A stretch of DNA of 64,000 nucleotides from positions 124,001 through 188,000 of the forward strand of contig JARKUF010000022.1 in NCBI GenBank assembly GCA_029974015.1, written 5' to 3'. How positions within the stretch are numbered: the stretch's first letter is position 1; each line of letters starts with the position of its first letter. This DNA comes from Spirochaetota bacterium. Lineage in GTDB: Bacteria; Spirochaetota; UBA4802; JAGODF01. Positions 43,735 through 51,626 of the stretch are shown here, piece after piece. The notes under the pieces were generated by a model. That model saw nothing but the letters and a program-made list of their open reading frames with translations. It was not told where the DNA came from and ran no database searches. Made by a program: the position numbers and the translations under genes.

Positions 43735-44538
43735 ATGGAGCTACATTTGCTTTTTCAATATGCCGGCATATTTACCATAGGAATAGTCGTTGGATTTCTT
43801 GGCGGACTTTTCGGGAAAGGCGGCAGCGCCATCGCCACCCCTATGTTAAGCTTGCTCGGAATCCCCGGGTTTATTGCGGTTGCCGCGCCCCTTCCCGCCA
43901 CAATACCGGGTACGCTTATTGCTTCCGCGGAATATTGGAGGTCCAACCTGCTCGACAGGGTTGTCGTCCTGTGGAGCATCTTGATAGGCGTACCCGCGAC
44001 CATAGCAGGCTCATATTTGACTGAATATACCGGCCCAACCCCATTGCTGATTATCACCGGCCTGCTGGTTTTAGGTTTCGGCATAAGCTTTTTATTGTTC
44101 CCTCAAGAGAAGAAAGACCATTCACACCCTGAAGAACCGGCCGCAAAAAAGCAAAATCCAGGCTGGTATTGCAGGCTGGTCCTCATATCCCTTTTCATTG
44201 GACTTATTTCCGGTTTGCTGGCCAACTCCGGCGGATTTTTACTGGCCCCGAGTTATGCGCGCATATTGAGACAGCCGATTAAACAAGCGTTCGCCTGCTC
44301 CCTTGCCGTTTCAGCTTTTTTAGCCCTACCCGGAACAATTGTTCACGCTTCCCTGGGCCATATCGACTGGATGGTTACGCTAATTCTTGGTCTGGGTTCG
44401 GTCCCGTTTTCTATGCTTGGAGCGAAAGTCGCCATTAAATCAAAATCAAGTTTGCTTGAAACAATCTACGGCTTACTTTTGACTATCCTTGGAGCGTATT
44501 TTTTATTCAAAATCGTGTATAAGGCGTGGGCCCTTTAA
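43735..44538 (+). CDS. TauE/SafE-family sulfite/organic-anion exporter
   Basis: A 267-residue inner-membrane protein with 8 or so hydrophobic segments and the family's repeated glycine-rich motif (GIVVGFLGGLFGKGGSAIATPML and, in the second half, GLISGLLANSGGFLLAPSY). Members export sulfite, sulfoacetate or similar anions, or serve as permeases. The start at 43735 has a short GGGA stretch close upstream and fits the first membrane helix. Its substrate is not shown by neighbours. A full copy of the dispersed repeat lies immediately downstream, and base usage is close to that of its neighbours. Confidence 0.88.
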   Translation: MELHLLFQYAGIFTIGIVVGFLGGLFGKGGSAIATPMLSLLGIPGFIAVAAPLPATIPGTLIASAEYWRSNLLDRVVVLWSILIGVPATIAGSYLTEYTGPTPLLIITGLLVLGFGISFLLFPQEKKDHSHPEEPAAKKQNPGWYCRLVLISLFIGLISGLLANSGGFLLAPSYARILRQPIKQAFACSLAVSAFLALPGTIVHASLGHIDWMVTLILGLGSVPFSMLGAKVAIKSKSSLLETIYGLLLTILGAYFLFKIVYKAWAL

Positions 44539-44580
44539 TTATTGATAAGCTCTAAGTGGGGTCCCCTGCGCTTTCCAAAA

Positions 44581-44699
44581 GGCAACCTCTAATAATCAGG
44601 TTTTCCCGCCCGCCTTCGGCGGGCGGGAAAACCTGAGTCCTGAGTATGCCAGTAGTTACAATTTATGTGAACCTCAAAATTGAAATTTTAGAGGTTCCC
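44581..44699 (+). repeat. Dispersed ~120-bp hairpin element, copy 4 (best preserved)
   Basis: Left terminus GGCAACCTCTAATAA, right terminus ATTTTAGAGGTTCCC; 13 of 15 bases match the right terminus's complement GGGAACCTCTAAAAA closely. Hairpin 1 (44597-44635) is a perfect 18-bp stem with TTC loop. Hairpin 2 (44669-44696) pairs GAACCTCAAAATT with AATTTTAGAGGTTC apart from one bulged A. The spacer has GTCCTGAGTATGCCAGTAG. Short A-runs border both ends. Confidence 0.85.
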
Positions 44700-44726
44700 A
44701 AAAATCATTCATAGGAGTAATGACGA

Positions 44727-45668
44727 ATGGCTAAAAAGTGGCAAGCTTCGGACATTCCAGATTTATCAGGAAAGATTGCCGTCGTAACCGGGGCAAATGG
44801 AGGCCTGGGCATTCCTACATGCCGCGAACTCGCCGGAAAGGGCGCAAAAGTCGTGATGGCCTGCCGTGATGTCGGCAGGGGGGAGCAAGCAAAAGAGAAG
44901 GTTTTGCAAGTACATCCGAATGGCAAGCTTGACGTATTGCCCCTGGATTTGGCAGATATTTCTTCAATACGCCGGTTTGCCGCGCAAGTACAACAGGACT
45001 ACCATACGGTGGATATACTGATTAACAATGCCGGTATAATTGGCATGCCGCTCCGCCGCACAAAAGACGGTTTTGAGCTTCAAATGGGTGTGGATTGCCT
45101 TGGGCATTTCGCCCTTACCGGCCTTCTCTTCGAAAGCTTATGCAGGTCGCGCGCCGCCCGTGTTGTGAGCGTGGGAACCAGCAGCCATCCGCAAAAACAC
45201 GGTGTAATAAACCTTGATGATTTAAACTGGCGCCATCGACGATTTCACAGCATAAAAGCGACAGTGCAGGCCAAGGTAGCGTTTCAAGTATGCACTTTCG
45301 AGTTACAACGCCGTTTGGCGGAGCATGGTATTGACCGGGTGCAAGCCATGGTGGCCCATCCCGGCATTGCGGAAACCAATGTGGCCCTTGCCGGGGCCGA
45401 CGAGGCCGGTGCAAAAATCTCCCGGTTTTTCCTGGGAGTTTTTAATAAAGTTTTCACGCAATCCCCCGACATGGGCGCCCTGCCCACCCTGTTTGCCGCA
45501 ACATCCGACCAGGTCAAGGGTGGGGATTACGCAGGCCCGGGAGGTCCATTTGAAATGTGGGGCCGCCCCGCCTTGCTAAAGCCGGGCCCCATTATGCGCG
45601 ATGAGGAGTTGGCCGACGGCCTCTGGCAGGCCGCGGAGAGCTTGACCGGAGTTGCGTATTTGAGCTGA
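44727..45668 (+). CDS. Short-chain dehydrogenase/reductase family, catalytic Tyr lost
   Basis: A 313-residue classical SDR fold. The nucleotide site TGANGGLG and the NNAG motif are intact, and LNWRHRRFHS and HPQKHGVINLDDLN resemble WW-domain oxidoreductase or retinol-dehydrogenase-like members. In these, the catalytic motif is AYGQSK; here it reads ATVQAK, so the Tyr is Thr (T179) while the Lys (K183) remains. The Ser of the triad may be retained in SVGTSSHPQ. The start has AGGAG ten bases upstream. Copy 4 of the dispersed repeat lies 28 bases before the ATG. It may be a binding protein or an inactive relative rather than a redox enzyme. Confidence 0.88.
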   Translation: MAKKWQASDIPDLSGKIAVVTGANGGLGIPTCRELAGKGAKVVMACRDVGRGEQAKEKVLQVHPNGKLDVLPLDLADISSIRRFAAQVQQDYHTVDILINNAGIIGMPLRRTKDGFELQMGVDCLGHFALTGLLFESLCRSRAARVVSVGTSSHPQKHGVINLDDLNWRHRRFHSIKATVQAKVAFQVCTFELQRRLAEHGIDRVQAMVAHPGIAETNVALAGADEAGAKISRFFLGVFNKVFTQSPDMGALPTLFAATSDQVKGGDYAGPGGPFEMWGRPALLKPGPIMRDEELADGLWQAAESLTGVAYLS

Positions 45669-45698
45669 TATTAAAAACTTTATGTGGCGAAAGAGATC

Positions 45699-46955
45699 AT
45701 GACCATAAAAACTATCATGTATTTTATCACGGCGCTGTTCTGCTTCGAATGCGGTATTACCGTTTATCGCCTTAACAGGAAGGCCCTGGCGAACCGGCTC
45801 TATGCCGCGGGCGCTTTTCTCTATGCCGTTTTTTCCTTTACCTACGTCCAGATACTCGTTTCGCCGGATGCCGAAACGAGCCGCATGTGGTTCATGTTCT
45901 ACTCTCCCCTCTTTTTCCTCGTGGCTACGCTCATCACACACTTCATCCTGGAGCTCTCCCGGTATCACGGCCTGGCAAGAAACCGTTATTTTCTCGCGCT
46001 GCTCTACGGGAGCGGCGCGTGCGTCGCCGCGGGGGTGATCTTCTTCGCCCCGGTTGTTAAGGGCTTTTATAAAAGCCCCTGGGGCTGGAATGTCCTGTAC
46101 AATCTTTCCTCCCCCTGGACCTGGGTCGCGTTCGGCTATTCCTCGATCGTCCTTGTCCCCGGCATCGCGGCGCTCGCGCGCTGGCGAAAAAACGCGTCCA
46201 GGGAGCGCACAAAGAAGCAGGCGGGAATAATACTGCCGGCCGCGTACTCAACCATGGCCCTCTCTCTTGCCCAGATAGTCCTGACCATGCTTTTATTGGA
46301 GGAAACCACCAGCGCCGCCGGCGACGCGTACCACCAGGCAGTGTACATTTTTTTCATCGGCGCGATACGCTTCGCCATCTGGAAATACAAGCCTTATTTC
46401 GTTGATGCCTCAACCCCCGCCACGGAACTCTTTTCCGGCATCAATGACGCCGTTTTTCTTGCCGACCGAAAAGGCGACCTGGTCTTCATGAATGACCATG
46501 CGCGGGACATGTCCCGGCGCGAGCGGCCGTCAGGCGGCCCCATCTCCCTGTTCTCCCTTTTCACCGAGAACGACTATTTTCAAAGATCACTGCGGAACCT
46601 TTATTCCGGCGCATCACAACAACATCCGGTGACGCTCGAACTCCCGGCTTATGGCGGCGCCGGCATAATGGAGCTGTTCATGTATCCGCTGAAAAATGAA
46701 AGCGGCCTCACCGGCGGCGTCCTTGTCGTTTCCCGGAAGAACCCGGGGCTGGGGGCCCTCCAGCAACAGTTGGGCCTCACCGTCCGCGAGCTCGAGGTGC
46801 TGCTCATGCTGGGAAACGGCCAGTCGGCAGGCTCAATCGCGGAGGAGTGCGGCATCTGCCTGCAGACGGCCAAAAGCCACATCCACAACATCTACCGGAA
46901 GACGGGGCTTGCGAATCGCGTAGAGCTGGCAAACCTTCTGAACAAGCATTCCTGA
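45699..46955 (+). CDS. Membrane-sensor LuxR-type regulator
   Basis: A 418-residue regulator with a sensor fused to a DNA-binding output. Residues 1-230 hold about seven hydrophobic segments like the 7TM sensor of some histidine kinases (IMYFITALFCFECGITVY, then HFILELSRYHGLA). A PAS-like segment follows (about 245-345: AVFLADRKGDLVFMNDHA). The end (about 350-415) is a LuxR/GerE helix-turn-helix (LTVRELEVLLMLGNGQSAGSIA and CLQTAKSHIHNIYRKTGL). There is no kinase. The ATG at 45699 is preferred over a GTG five codons earlier. It lies 30 bases after the SDR gene and points toward the SBBP lipoprotein, so either may be a target. Confidence 0.9.
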   Translation: MTIKTIMYFITALFCFECGITVYRLNRKALANRLYAAGAFLYAVFSFTYVQILVSPDAETSRMWFMFYSPLFFLVATLITHFILELSRYHGLARNRYFLALLYGSGACVAAGVIFFAPVVKGFYKSPWGWNVLYNLSSPWTWVAFGYSSIVLVPGIAALARWRKNASRERTKKQAGIILPAAYSTMALSLAQIVLTMLLLEETTSAAGDAYHQAVYIFFIGAIRFAIWKYKPYFVDASTPATELFSGINDAVFLADRKGDLVFMNDHARDMSRRERPSGGPISLFSLFTENDYFQRSLRNLYSGASQQHPVTLELPAYGGAGIMELFMYPLKNESGLTGGVLVVSRKNPGLGALQQQLGLTVRELEVLLMLGNGQSAGSIAEECGICLQTAKSHIHNIYRKTGLANRVELANLLNKHS

Positions 46956-47043
46956 AAATCGTTCATTTTCCACACACTCAATCGTTCGATGGATTTACAG
47001 GGCGGCGGGTTTTGGCTATAATAATTGTATTCAAATAACCGCA

Positions 47044-47161
47044 GGCAAGCTCTAATATTCAGGTTTTCCCGACAGCCCTCGGCAGGCGGAAAAAGCTGAG
47101 CCTTGAGTATGCCGATAGTTACAACTCATGGGAACTTCAATGTTAATTTTTAGAGGTTCCC
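47044..47161 (+). repeat. Dispersed ~120-bp hairpin element, copy 5
   Basis: Left terminus GGCAAGCTCTAATA, right terminus TTTTTAGAGGTTCCC. Hairpin 1 (47060-47098) has several mismatches, so this copy is more worn; hairpin 2 (47130-47161) keeps GGGAAC/GTTCCC ends. It sits directly before the SBBP lipoprotein gene, and ATG at 47128 lies inside it, so that ATG is not the gene's start. Confidence 0.75.
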
Positions 47162-47184
47162 TTATATTATTATTTGGAGGATTC

Positions 47185-48549
47185 ATGAAACTTAAACTAA
47201 CGTTCTTTTCGCTTCTCGTTGTTACACTGTTTACTCTTGGATGCGGCAGTTCATCCAGTAATACCGATTCCTCGCAACCGGCAGGACCTGTCCTTTCGGC
47301 CTGGACGCGCCTTGTGGGTGTTGCATCGGCAAATACCATAGGATGGGCTGTCGCGGTTGACGGCGACGGATACAGCTACACCACCGGCTATACGACCGGT
47401 ATAATTGACACAACCCGTACAGGCACCGTCAATGAGGATGTTTTTGTCGCACGGTACGACAGGGACGGCACACGACTCTGGATAAAGCAGATGGGGGTTG
47501 ATGGCCGTTCTACCCACGGCCGCGGTATCGCGGTGGATGCATCCGGCAATAGTTATGTCGCAGGCTGGACCGAGGCCAACCTTGTAGCCGGAAGCGGGGC
47601 CAGCACAGGCACCCAGGATTTTTTTATTGCCAAGTACGATAAAAACGGCACGCGCGTATGGGTGAAACAGCTTGGCGTGGCGACAAAAGAAACTACTGGC
47701 CTCGCTGTTGCGGTGGACGCTGACGGCAACAGCTACGTTACTGGCTATACTAAAGGCGATCTTGACGGTGAAGGAGCGGGAACACTCACCGGGACCCATG
47801 ATATTTTTGTGGCAAAATACGACACTTCAGGAACGCTGCAGTGGGTGAAACAGCTTGGCGCAACAGGGTGTGAAAATTACGGCAACGGCATCGCCGTAGA
47901 TCAGAACGGCAACTGCTACGTGACCGGTAAAGCCACAGGCGATATTCACACTATAGGCTCCGGCCTTACCGGCAGCGACGATGTATTTATTGCCAAATAC
48001 GATACTTCAGGTGATAAAAAATGGGTGATACAAAAAGGTGCGAGCGGGCGTTCAACCTATGGTTGGGGCATTGCCGTAGATGCAAGCGGGAACAGCTATG
48101 TAACCGGCTTTACCAACGGCAATCTTCTTGTCGGCTCCGGTCTTTCGATCGGCACTGCGGATGTATTTGTGATGAAATATAATTCCAGCGGCGAACTGCA
48201 GTGGCTCAAGCAGACCGGCGTACAGTACTATTGGACCGAAGGATTTGGCATCGCGCTCGATTCAGCCGGCAACTGCTATGTTGCAGGGATTACCCAGGCC
48301 GACCTTGACGGCACCGGGCCAGGAACGAATACCGGCGATATGGATGTTTTCGTCATTTCGTACGATAAAGACGGGACAATCAGAATGATAAAACAGATGG
48401 GTACGGCGCAAGAAGAATTTTTTGCGTATGGCATCGCGGCCACCACGAACGGCACCTGTATCGTAGCGGGAGATGTGGACGCAGATTTCGACGGGCAGAG
48501 TTGCACAGGTTCAACTGACGCTTTCATAACGACAAAGCTGAACCAGTAA
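47185..48549 (+). CDS. SBBP-repeat beta-propeller lipoprotein
   Basis: A 454-residue surface or periplasmic lipoprotein. The start at 47185 has GGAGG four bases upstream; the longer frame begins inside a repeat. A signal peptide ends in LFTLGC (lipid Cys20), followed by a Ser-rich linker. The rest is six or more repeats of about 65 residues built on the pattern GIAVDASGNSYVTG...VFVAKYD..G...WVKQLG, the SBBP seven-bladed-type propeller repeat. Such proteins bind ligands or cell-surface partners; the target is unknown. Repeats are similar enough to be recently expanded. A perfect 42-bp palindrome lies 44 bases after the stop. Confidence 0.9.
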   Translation: MKLKLTFFSLLVVTLFTLGCGSSSSNTDSSQPAGPVLSAWTRLVGVASANTIGWAVAVDGDGYSYTTGYTTGIIDTTRTGTVNEDVFVARYDRDGTRLWIKQMGVDGRSTHGRGIAVDASGNSYVAGWTEANLVAGSGASTGTQDFFIAKYDKNGTRVWVKQLGVATKETTGLAVAVDADGNSYVTGYTKGDLDGEGAGTLTGTHDIFVAKYDTSGTLQWVKQLGATGCENYGNGIAVDQNGNCYVTGKATGDIHTIGSGLTGSDDVFIAKYDTSGDKKWVIQKGASGRSTYGWGIAVDASGNSYVTGFTNGNLLVGSGLSIGTADVFVMKYNSSGELQWLKQTGVQYYWTEGFGIALDSAGNCYVAGITQADLDGTGPGTNTGDMDVFVISYDKDGTIRMIKQMGTAQEEFFAYGIAATTNGTCIVAGDVDADFDGQSCTGSTDAFITTKLNQ

Positions 48550-48592
48550 TTTGACGTGAATCAAATTTGAAAAACAACCCCCGTACCCCGCA

Positions 48593-48634
48593 CACCCCCG
48601 CAGGGAACGCAGATCTGCGTTCCCTGCGGGGGTG
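48593..48634. repeat. Perfect 42-bp palindrome
   Basis: The arms CACCCCCGCAGGGAACGCAGA (first base at 48593) and their exact reverse complement meet at AGATCT (48611-48616) with no loop. It lies 44 bases after the propeller gene and 28 bases before the M23 peptidase start. As RNA it would be a very stable hairpin; no T-run follows, so terminator function is uncertain. Confidence 0.9.
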
Positions 48635-48661
48635 CTATCAGAATATTCAAGGTGGTTTTGC

Positions 48662-49876
48662 ATGAAATTCAGGGGATTGCTTTATTTATTCATTTCAGTG
48701 ATGTTTTTTATACGGGGCTCATATGCTTCGGATTACAGGGAGGAATTCTGCTCCGGTCATGCCGGGATATGCGTATTGATGGAACAGAACGGAAATAATG
48801 TTGACGTCTATCTCGGCAATAAATTTCCGCATAACAATATTACTACCACTGTTACGTTTGAACATACAGGCAAACCTGAGAATATAAAATGCACAACCCC
48901 CCTCCCTGTGACAACAGTATGCAGGGGTACAGACCCTGTAAAAGTCCTCTCCTTTATCATTGACGATTACGGCAGGCCATGGAACACGCATCTTAACTGG
49001 TACTGGCAGTTCGGCTATCAGGGAAAGGCTCTTGAAAAATATCCTTACCGTTTACCATACCGCAAGGGTGAACGTTTCCGCGTATGCCAGGGGTTTAATG
49101 ATAAACCGACCCATCATGGAGACTATGCATACTCCATCGACTGGATCATGCCCGAGGGCACCCCTGTTTGCGCTGCAAGAGGCGGCACGGTGGTTAATGT
49201 TGTAGATCATTACTCCGGCGGCGGTTTTAAAGATGAGTTCCTTAATAAAAATAATACTGTGCAGATACTTCATGATGACGGGACTGTAGCCCTGTATAAT
49301 CATATTAAGAAAGACGGGGCAGTGGTGAAAATCGGGGACACGGTCAAGTCCGGTGATGTCATTGCATATTCGGGGAATGTGGGTTATTCACAATCCCCCC
49401 ATCTTCACTTCAATGTATTCATGCCCGTAAACGGAAAGAGAAGCAGGTCAATCCCGGTTGGATTCATCACAAATTATTCGGATTATGAAATACTAAAAAA
49501 ACCCGGCATCTATTCCTGGACAGGTGCGGAAAACAGGAAGGAGAGGCCCTCTGTGTACATTGAAGACATGGTTTTCTGCAAAGATATTATAGATAATAAA
49601 CCTTCGGGAATTGCCGACATATTTTCACCTCAGGATAAATTCAAGGCCGTCATCCCTTTAGATTTGCAAAAAGACCATATGATTGGATTTTGCCTTTATA
49701 AAGAGGACGTACCCGCACCGCTGTTACGCTACAGCTGGAAAATCAGGAAGGAGTGGTGGTATGCAACATGCGATGTTGATCTTTCAAAATTCCCATCACC
49801 TTCAGGTAAATGGAAAGCGGAGATTATTCTGGATAATAAAATAATCGGGCATAAGGAATTTACCGTCAAGCCCTGA
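48662..49876 (+). CDS. M23-family peptidase, secreted
   Basis: A 404-residue exported endopeptidase. The signal peptide is MKFRGLLYLFISVMFFIRG-SYAS, after an ATG at 48662 with AAGGTGG seven bases before it. An N-terminal domain of about 120 residues comes before the LytM/M23 fold (about 145-270): HHGDYAYSIDW carries the first zinc His and Asp, then TVQILHDDGTVALYNH, and SPHLHFNV the HxH ligands. The last 130 residues are an added beta-rich region. M23 enzymes cut peptidoglycan cross-links, or act as surface adhesins. The gene is visibly more AT-rich than most of the window. Confidence 0.9.
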   Translation: MKFRGLLYLFISVMFFIRGSYASDYREEFCSGHAGICVLMEQNGNNVDVYLGNKFPHNNITTTVTFEHTGKPENIKCTTPLPVTTVCRGTDPVKVLSFIIDDYGRPWNTHLNWYWQFGYQGKALEKYPYRLPYRKGERFRVCQGFNDKPTHHGDYAYSIDWIMPEGTPVCAARGGTVVNVVDHYSGGGFKDEFLNKNNTVQILHDDGTVALYNHIKKDGAVVKIGDTVKSGDVIAYSGNVGYSQSPHLHFNVFMPVNGKRSRSIPVGFITNYSDYEILKKPGIYSWTGAENRKERPSVYIEDMVFCKDIIDNKPSGIADIFSPQDKFKAVIPLDLQKDHMIGFCLYKEDVPAPLLRYSWKIRKEWWYATCDVDLSKFPSPSGKWKAEIILDNKIIGHKEFTVKP

Positions 49877-49965
49877 CATCATTATATGCGGCGGGGTGAA
49901 AGCTGGCTGGTGAAGTGTGTTTATCGGTGTTGCAATGCGAGGACTTTTACCGTAGAAAAGGTGAT

Positions 49966-50694
49966 GTGAACAATACTACTGAAAAAGATGAGGGCCCCTT
50001 GGATTTCCGGTCCGTTTTATTTGATATCTATTATTTATCAGAAAAAATCCAACATTTTTCCAACGAAATCGCCGGCCTGGAATTCGCCGATGAACGGGGT
50101 TATCTGGGTGATTCTGAAATTGACAGGCTCCGCCTGTATAATGAAAGACTTGAAGATGCAAAAAAAATCGCCCGTGCACGGCTGCAAACCGCCCGCGAGA
50201 ATCATCACGATGACTTCATCATGCATCTTGATGATGTCGTAGAACGTGTAGAAGCGTCCAGGGACCAGCTCAAGTTGAAAAATGACAGCAGGCTGAATCA
50301 CGACATTGCGATGCTTGAAGATCTCATTGTACATGTAAAGGATATACGGCACGAGAGGAATCCGAAGTATTCGGTCTGGTGGGTATTTTTTTATATACAG
50401 TCAGTACTATGCCGGCATGGCGAGTTCCGTTTTTCTGGAAAAAGCCTGAACAGTGACGCAGGTGCGGTCACTCCCTCCTGTCCCGCCTGTTCATGCCGCA
50501 ATAATATTACCGGCAGTATCGACATCTTCCTCCCGCCGGTCGTGGCCCCCTGGGAGAACGTGGCCATCCTGGATGAATATGCATGCCTCAACTGCCGGCG
50601 GCGGTTCCGTGTGATGTTCAAAATTCACTTCAATGATCCGGTCCGTTTTGAAATCATTAACGTCGATTTACCGCCGGTAAATTTTTCCTGGTAG
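49966..50694 (+). CDS. Hypothetical protein with coiled-coil and zinc-ribbon motif
   Basis: A roughly 242-residue protein, not recognised. The first 150 residues are charged and helical with heptad character (SEKIQHFSNEIAGLEF, LRLYNERLEDAKKIARARL). The rest has two CxxC pairs (CPACSC and YACLNCRRRF) like a zinc ribbon. The GTG at 49966 with AAAGG upstream is preferred; a GTG at 49915 would give 259 residues. It lies 89 bases after the M23 gene on the same strand, so they may be co-transcribed. Confidence 0.5.
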   Translation: MNNTTEKDEGPLDFRSVLFDIYYLSEKIQHFSNEIAGLEFADERGYLGDSEIDRLRLYNERLEDAKKIARARLQTARENHHDDFIMHLDDVVERVEASRDQLKLKNDSRLNHDIAMLEDLIVHVKDIRHERNPKYSVWWVFFYIQSVLCRHGEFRFSGKSLNSDAGAVTPSCPACSCRNNITGSIDIFLPPVVAPWENVAILDEYACLNCRRRFRVMFKIHFNDPVRFEIINVDLPPVNFSW

Positions 50695-50712
50695 ATTTAC
50701 CACGGGTATTAT

Positions 50713-51003
50713 TTAAATGCTATTCAGTAATTTCATTGCTTCAGATTCTGTTAAGCGGGTGAGAATTTGTTCATCTTCGCTGCCAAAGGCGAAATATTCG
50801 TAGTCTGTTTCGTAGAGATAATACCTTTTGCAATCGGGGCATTGTTTAAGCTGCTTTGATCTGTCCGAACCGGGCCTGAAATCTTTGAACAGTATAAGAT
50901 TTTTTATATTCTCGGGTAAATATGTACAATTTTCGCTGCCGTATTTTTGAAAGGCTGATTCTTTGTCTTTAAAATCCCCGCAAATTCTGCATTTATTCTT
51001 CAT
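50713..51003 (-). CDS. Small zinc-finger-like hypothetical protein
   Basis: A 96-residue protein beginning MKNKCRICGDF, with CRIC near the start, a single Cys in GSENCTYL and CPDC near residue 55, likely one zinc site. No known domain is recognised. The ATG at 51003 is used; a TTG at 51039 would overlap the next gene. It lies 28 bases after that gene's stop, suggesting a two-gene unit. Confidence 0.55.
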   Translation of the reverse strand: MKNKCRICGDFKDKESAFQKYGSENCTYLPENIKNLILFKDFRPGSDRSKQLKQCPDCKRYYLYETDYEYFAFGSEDEQILTRLTESEAMKLLNSI

Positions 51004-51031
51004 TATAGTCTCAGCAGGCACAATGAAATTC

Positions 51032-51271
51032 TCAGTCAAGGATGGTTTTGATCATTCCGCCACCATGATAATAATTCACGCCATCTTTAATGTCAATCAG
51101 TTCATAATTATAAGAATCGGGCCAGCTGGAGTTCCCCGCATCAGCATATCCCTTTTCTGAAAATACCCGGGAAGCCTGTTCATAGCTTGCGAACCTTTCA
51201 ATAATTTCCACAAAATAGAAATCCCCTTTCGAGTACTTGAATTTGGCGATGGCATATTCTATTTTTTGCAT
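51032..51271 (-). CDS. Small hypothetical protein
   Basis: A 79-residue protein starting MQKIEYAIAKFKYSKGDFY, not recognised. It is rich in aromatic residues (FYFVEIIERF, NYYHGGG). Start ATG at 51271 has AGAG a few bases upstream; a GTG 12 codons earlier is possible. It runs into the zinc-finger-like gene 28 bases downstream. AT-rich like its neighbours. Confidence 0.5.
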   Translation of the reverse strand: MQKIEYAIAKFKYSKGDFYFVEIIERFASYEQASRVFSEKGYADAGNSSWPDSYNYELIDIKDGVNYYHGGGMIKTILD

Positions 51272-51307
51272 ATCTCTATAATATTTAATAAACTGTTTTA
51301 TTGCCAC

Positions 51308-51626
51308 AAATTTTGTGTAAAATTTTAACGGTTAAGACAATTTCTGTTCCTGTAAATTTACAAAAATTTTATTTTTACAGAAGAATAACCCAAAATGCTG
51401 AACTTGCGTCCTTTTCCCGGAACGCGTCGAATACCTTCGAGAACGTATCGGCCGCCACCGGGGTCATTTTTGGTGAAGGATGACATTTTAAAATATTGAT
51501 TTTTTTACCACTATGATGTCTTATGTGGGGAAAACCGCTCCGGTGAGAAATGCATTCGATCCGCGATTTTCTTCAGCCGCCTGCTTTTATGCATAAAAAA
51601 AGCGGCAATTTAATTGAGAACGGAAA
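51308..51626. other. AT-rich intergenic region before the Fic gene
   Basis: About 319 bases. It holds short palindromes (CACAAATTTTGTG at about 51305, and a CTGTAAA/TTTACAG pair at about 51351-51381), which could be operators for the divergent genes. A more GC-rich patch at 51400-51480 has no coding evidence. Confidence 0.4.

Noticed and set aside
43527-43736. 69-codon minus-strand frame before TauE
   Set aside because: Short, AT-rich, no ribosome site, overlaps the TauE start and shows no domain.
47128-47184. N-terminal extension of the SBBP lipoprotein from ATG 47128
   Set aside because: It lies inside repeat copy 5, and the ATG at 47185 has GGAGG and begins a normal lipoprotein signal.
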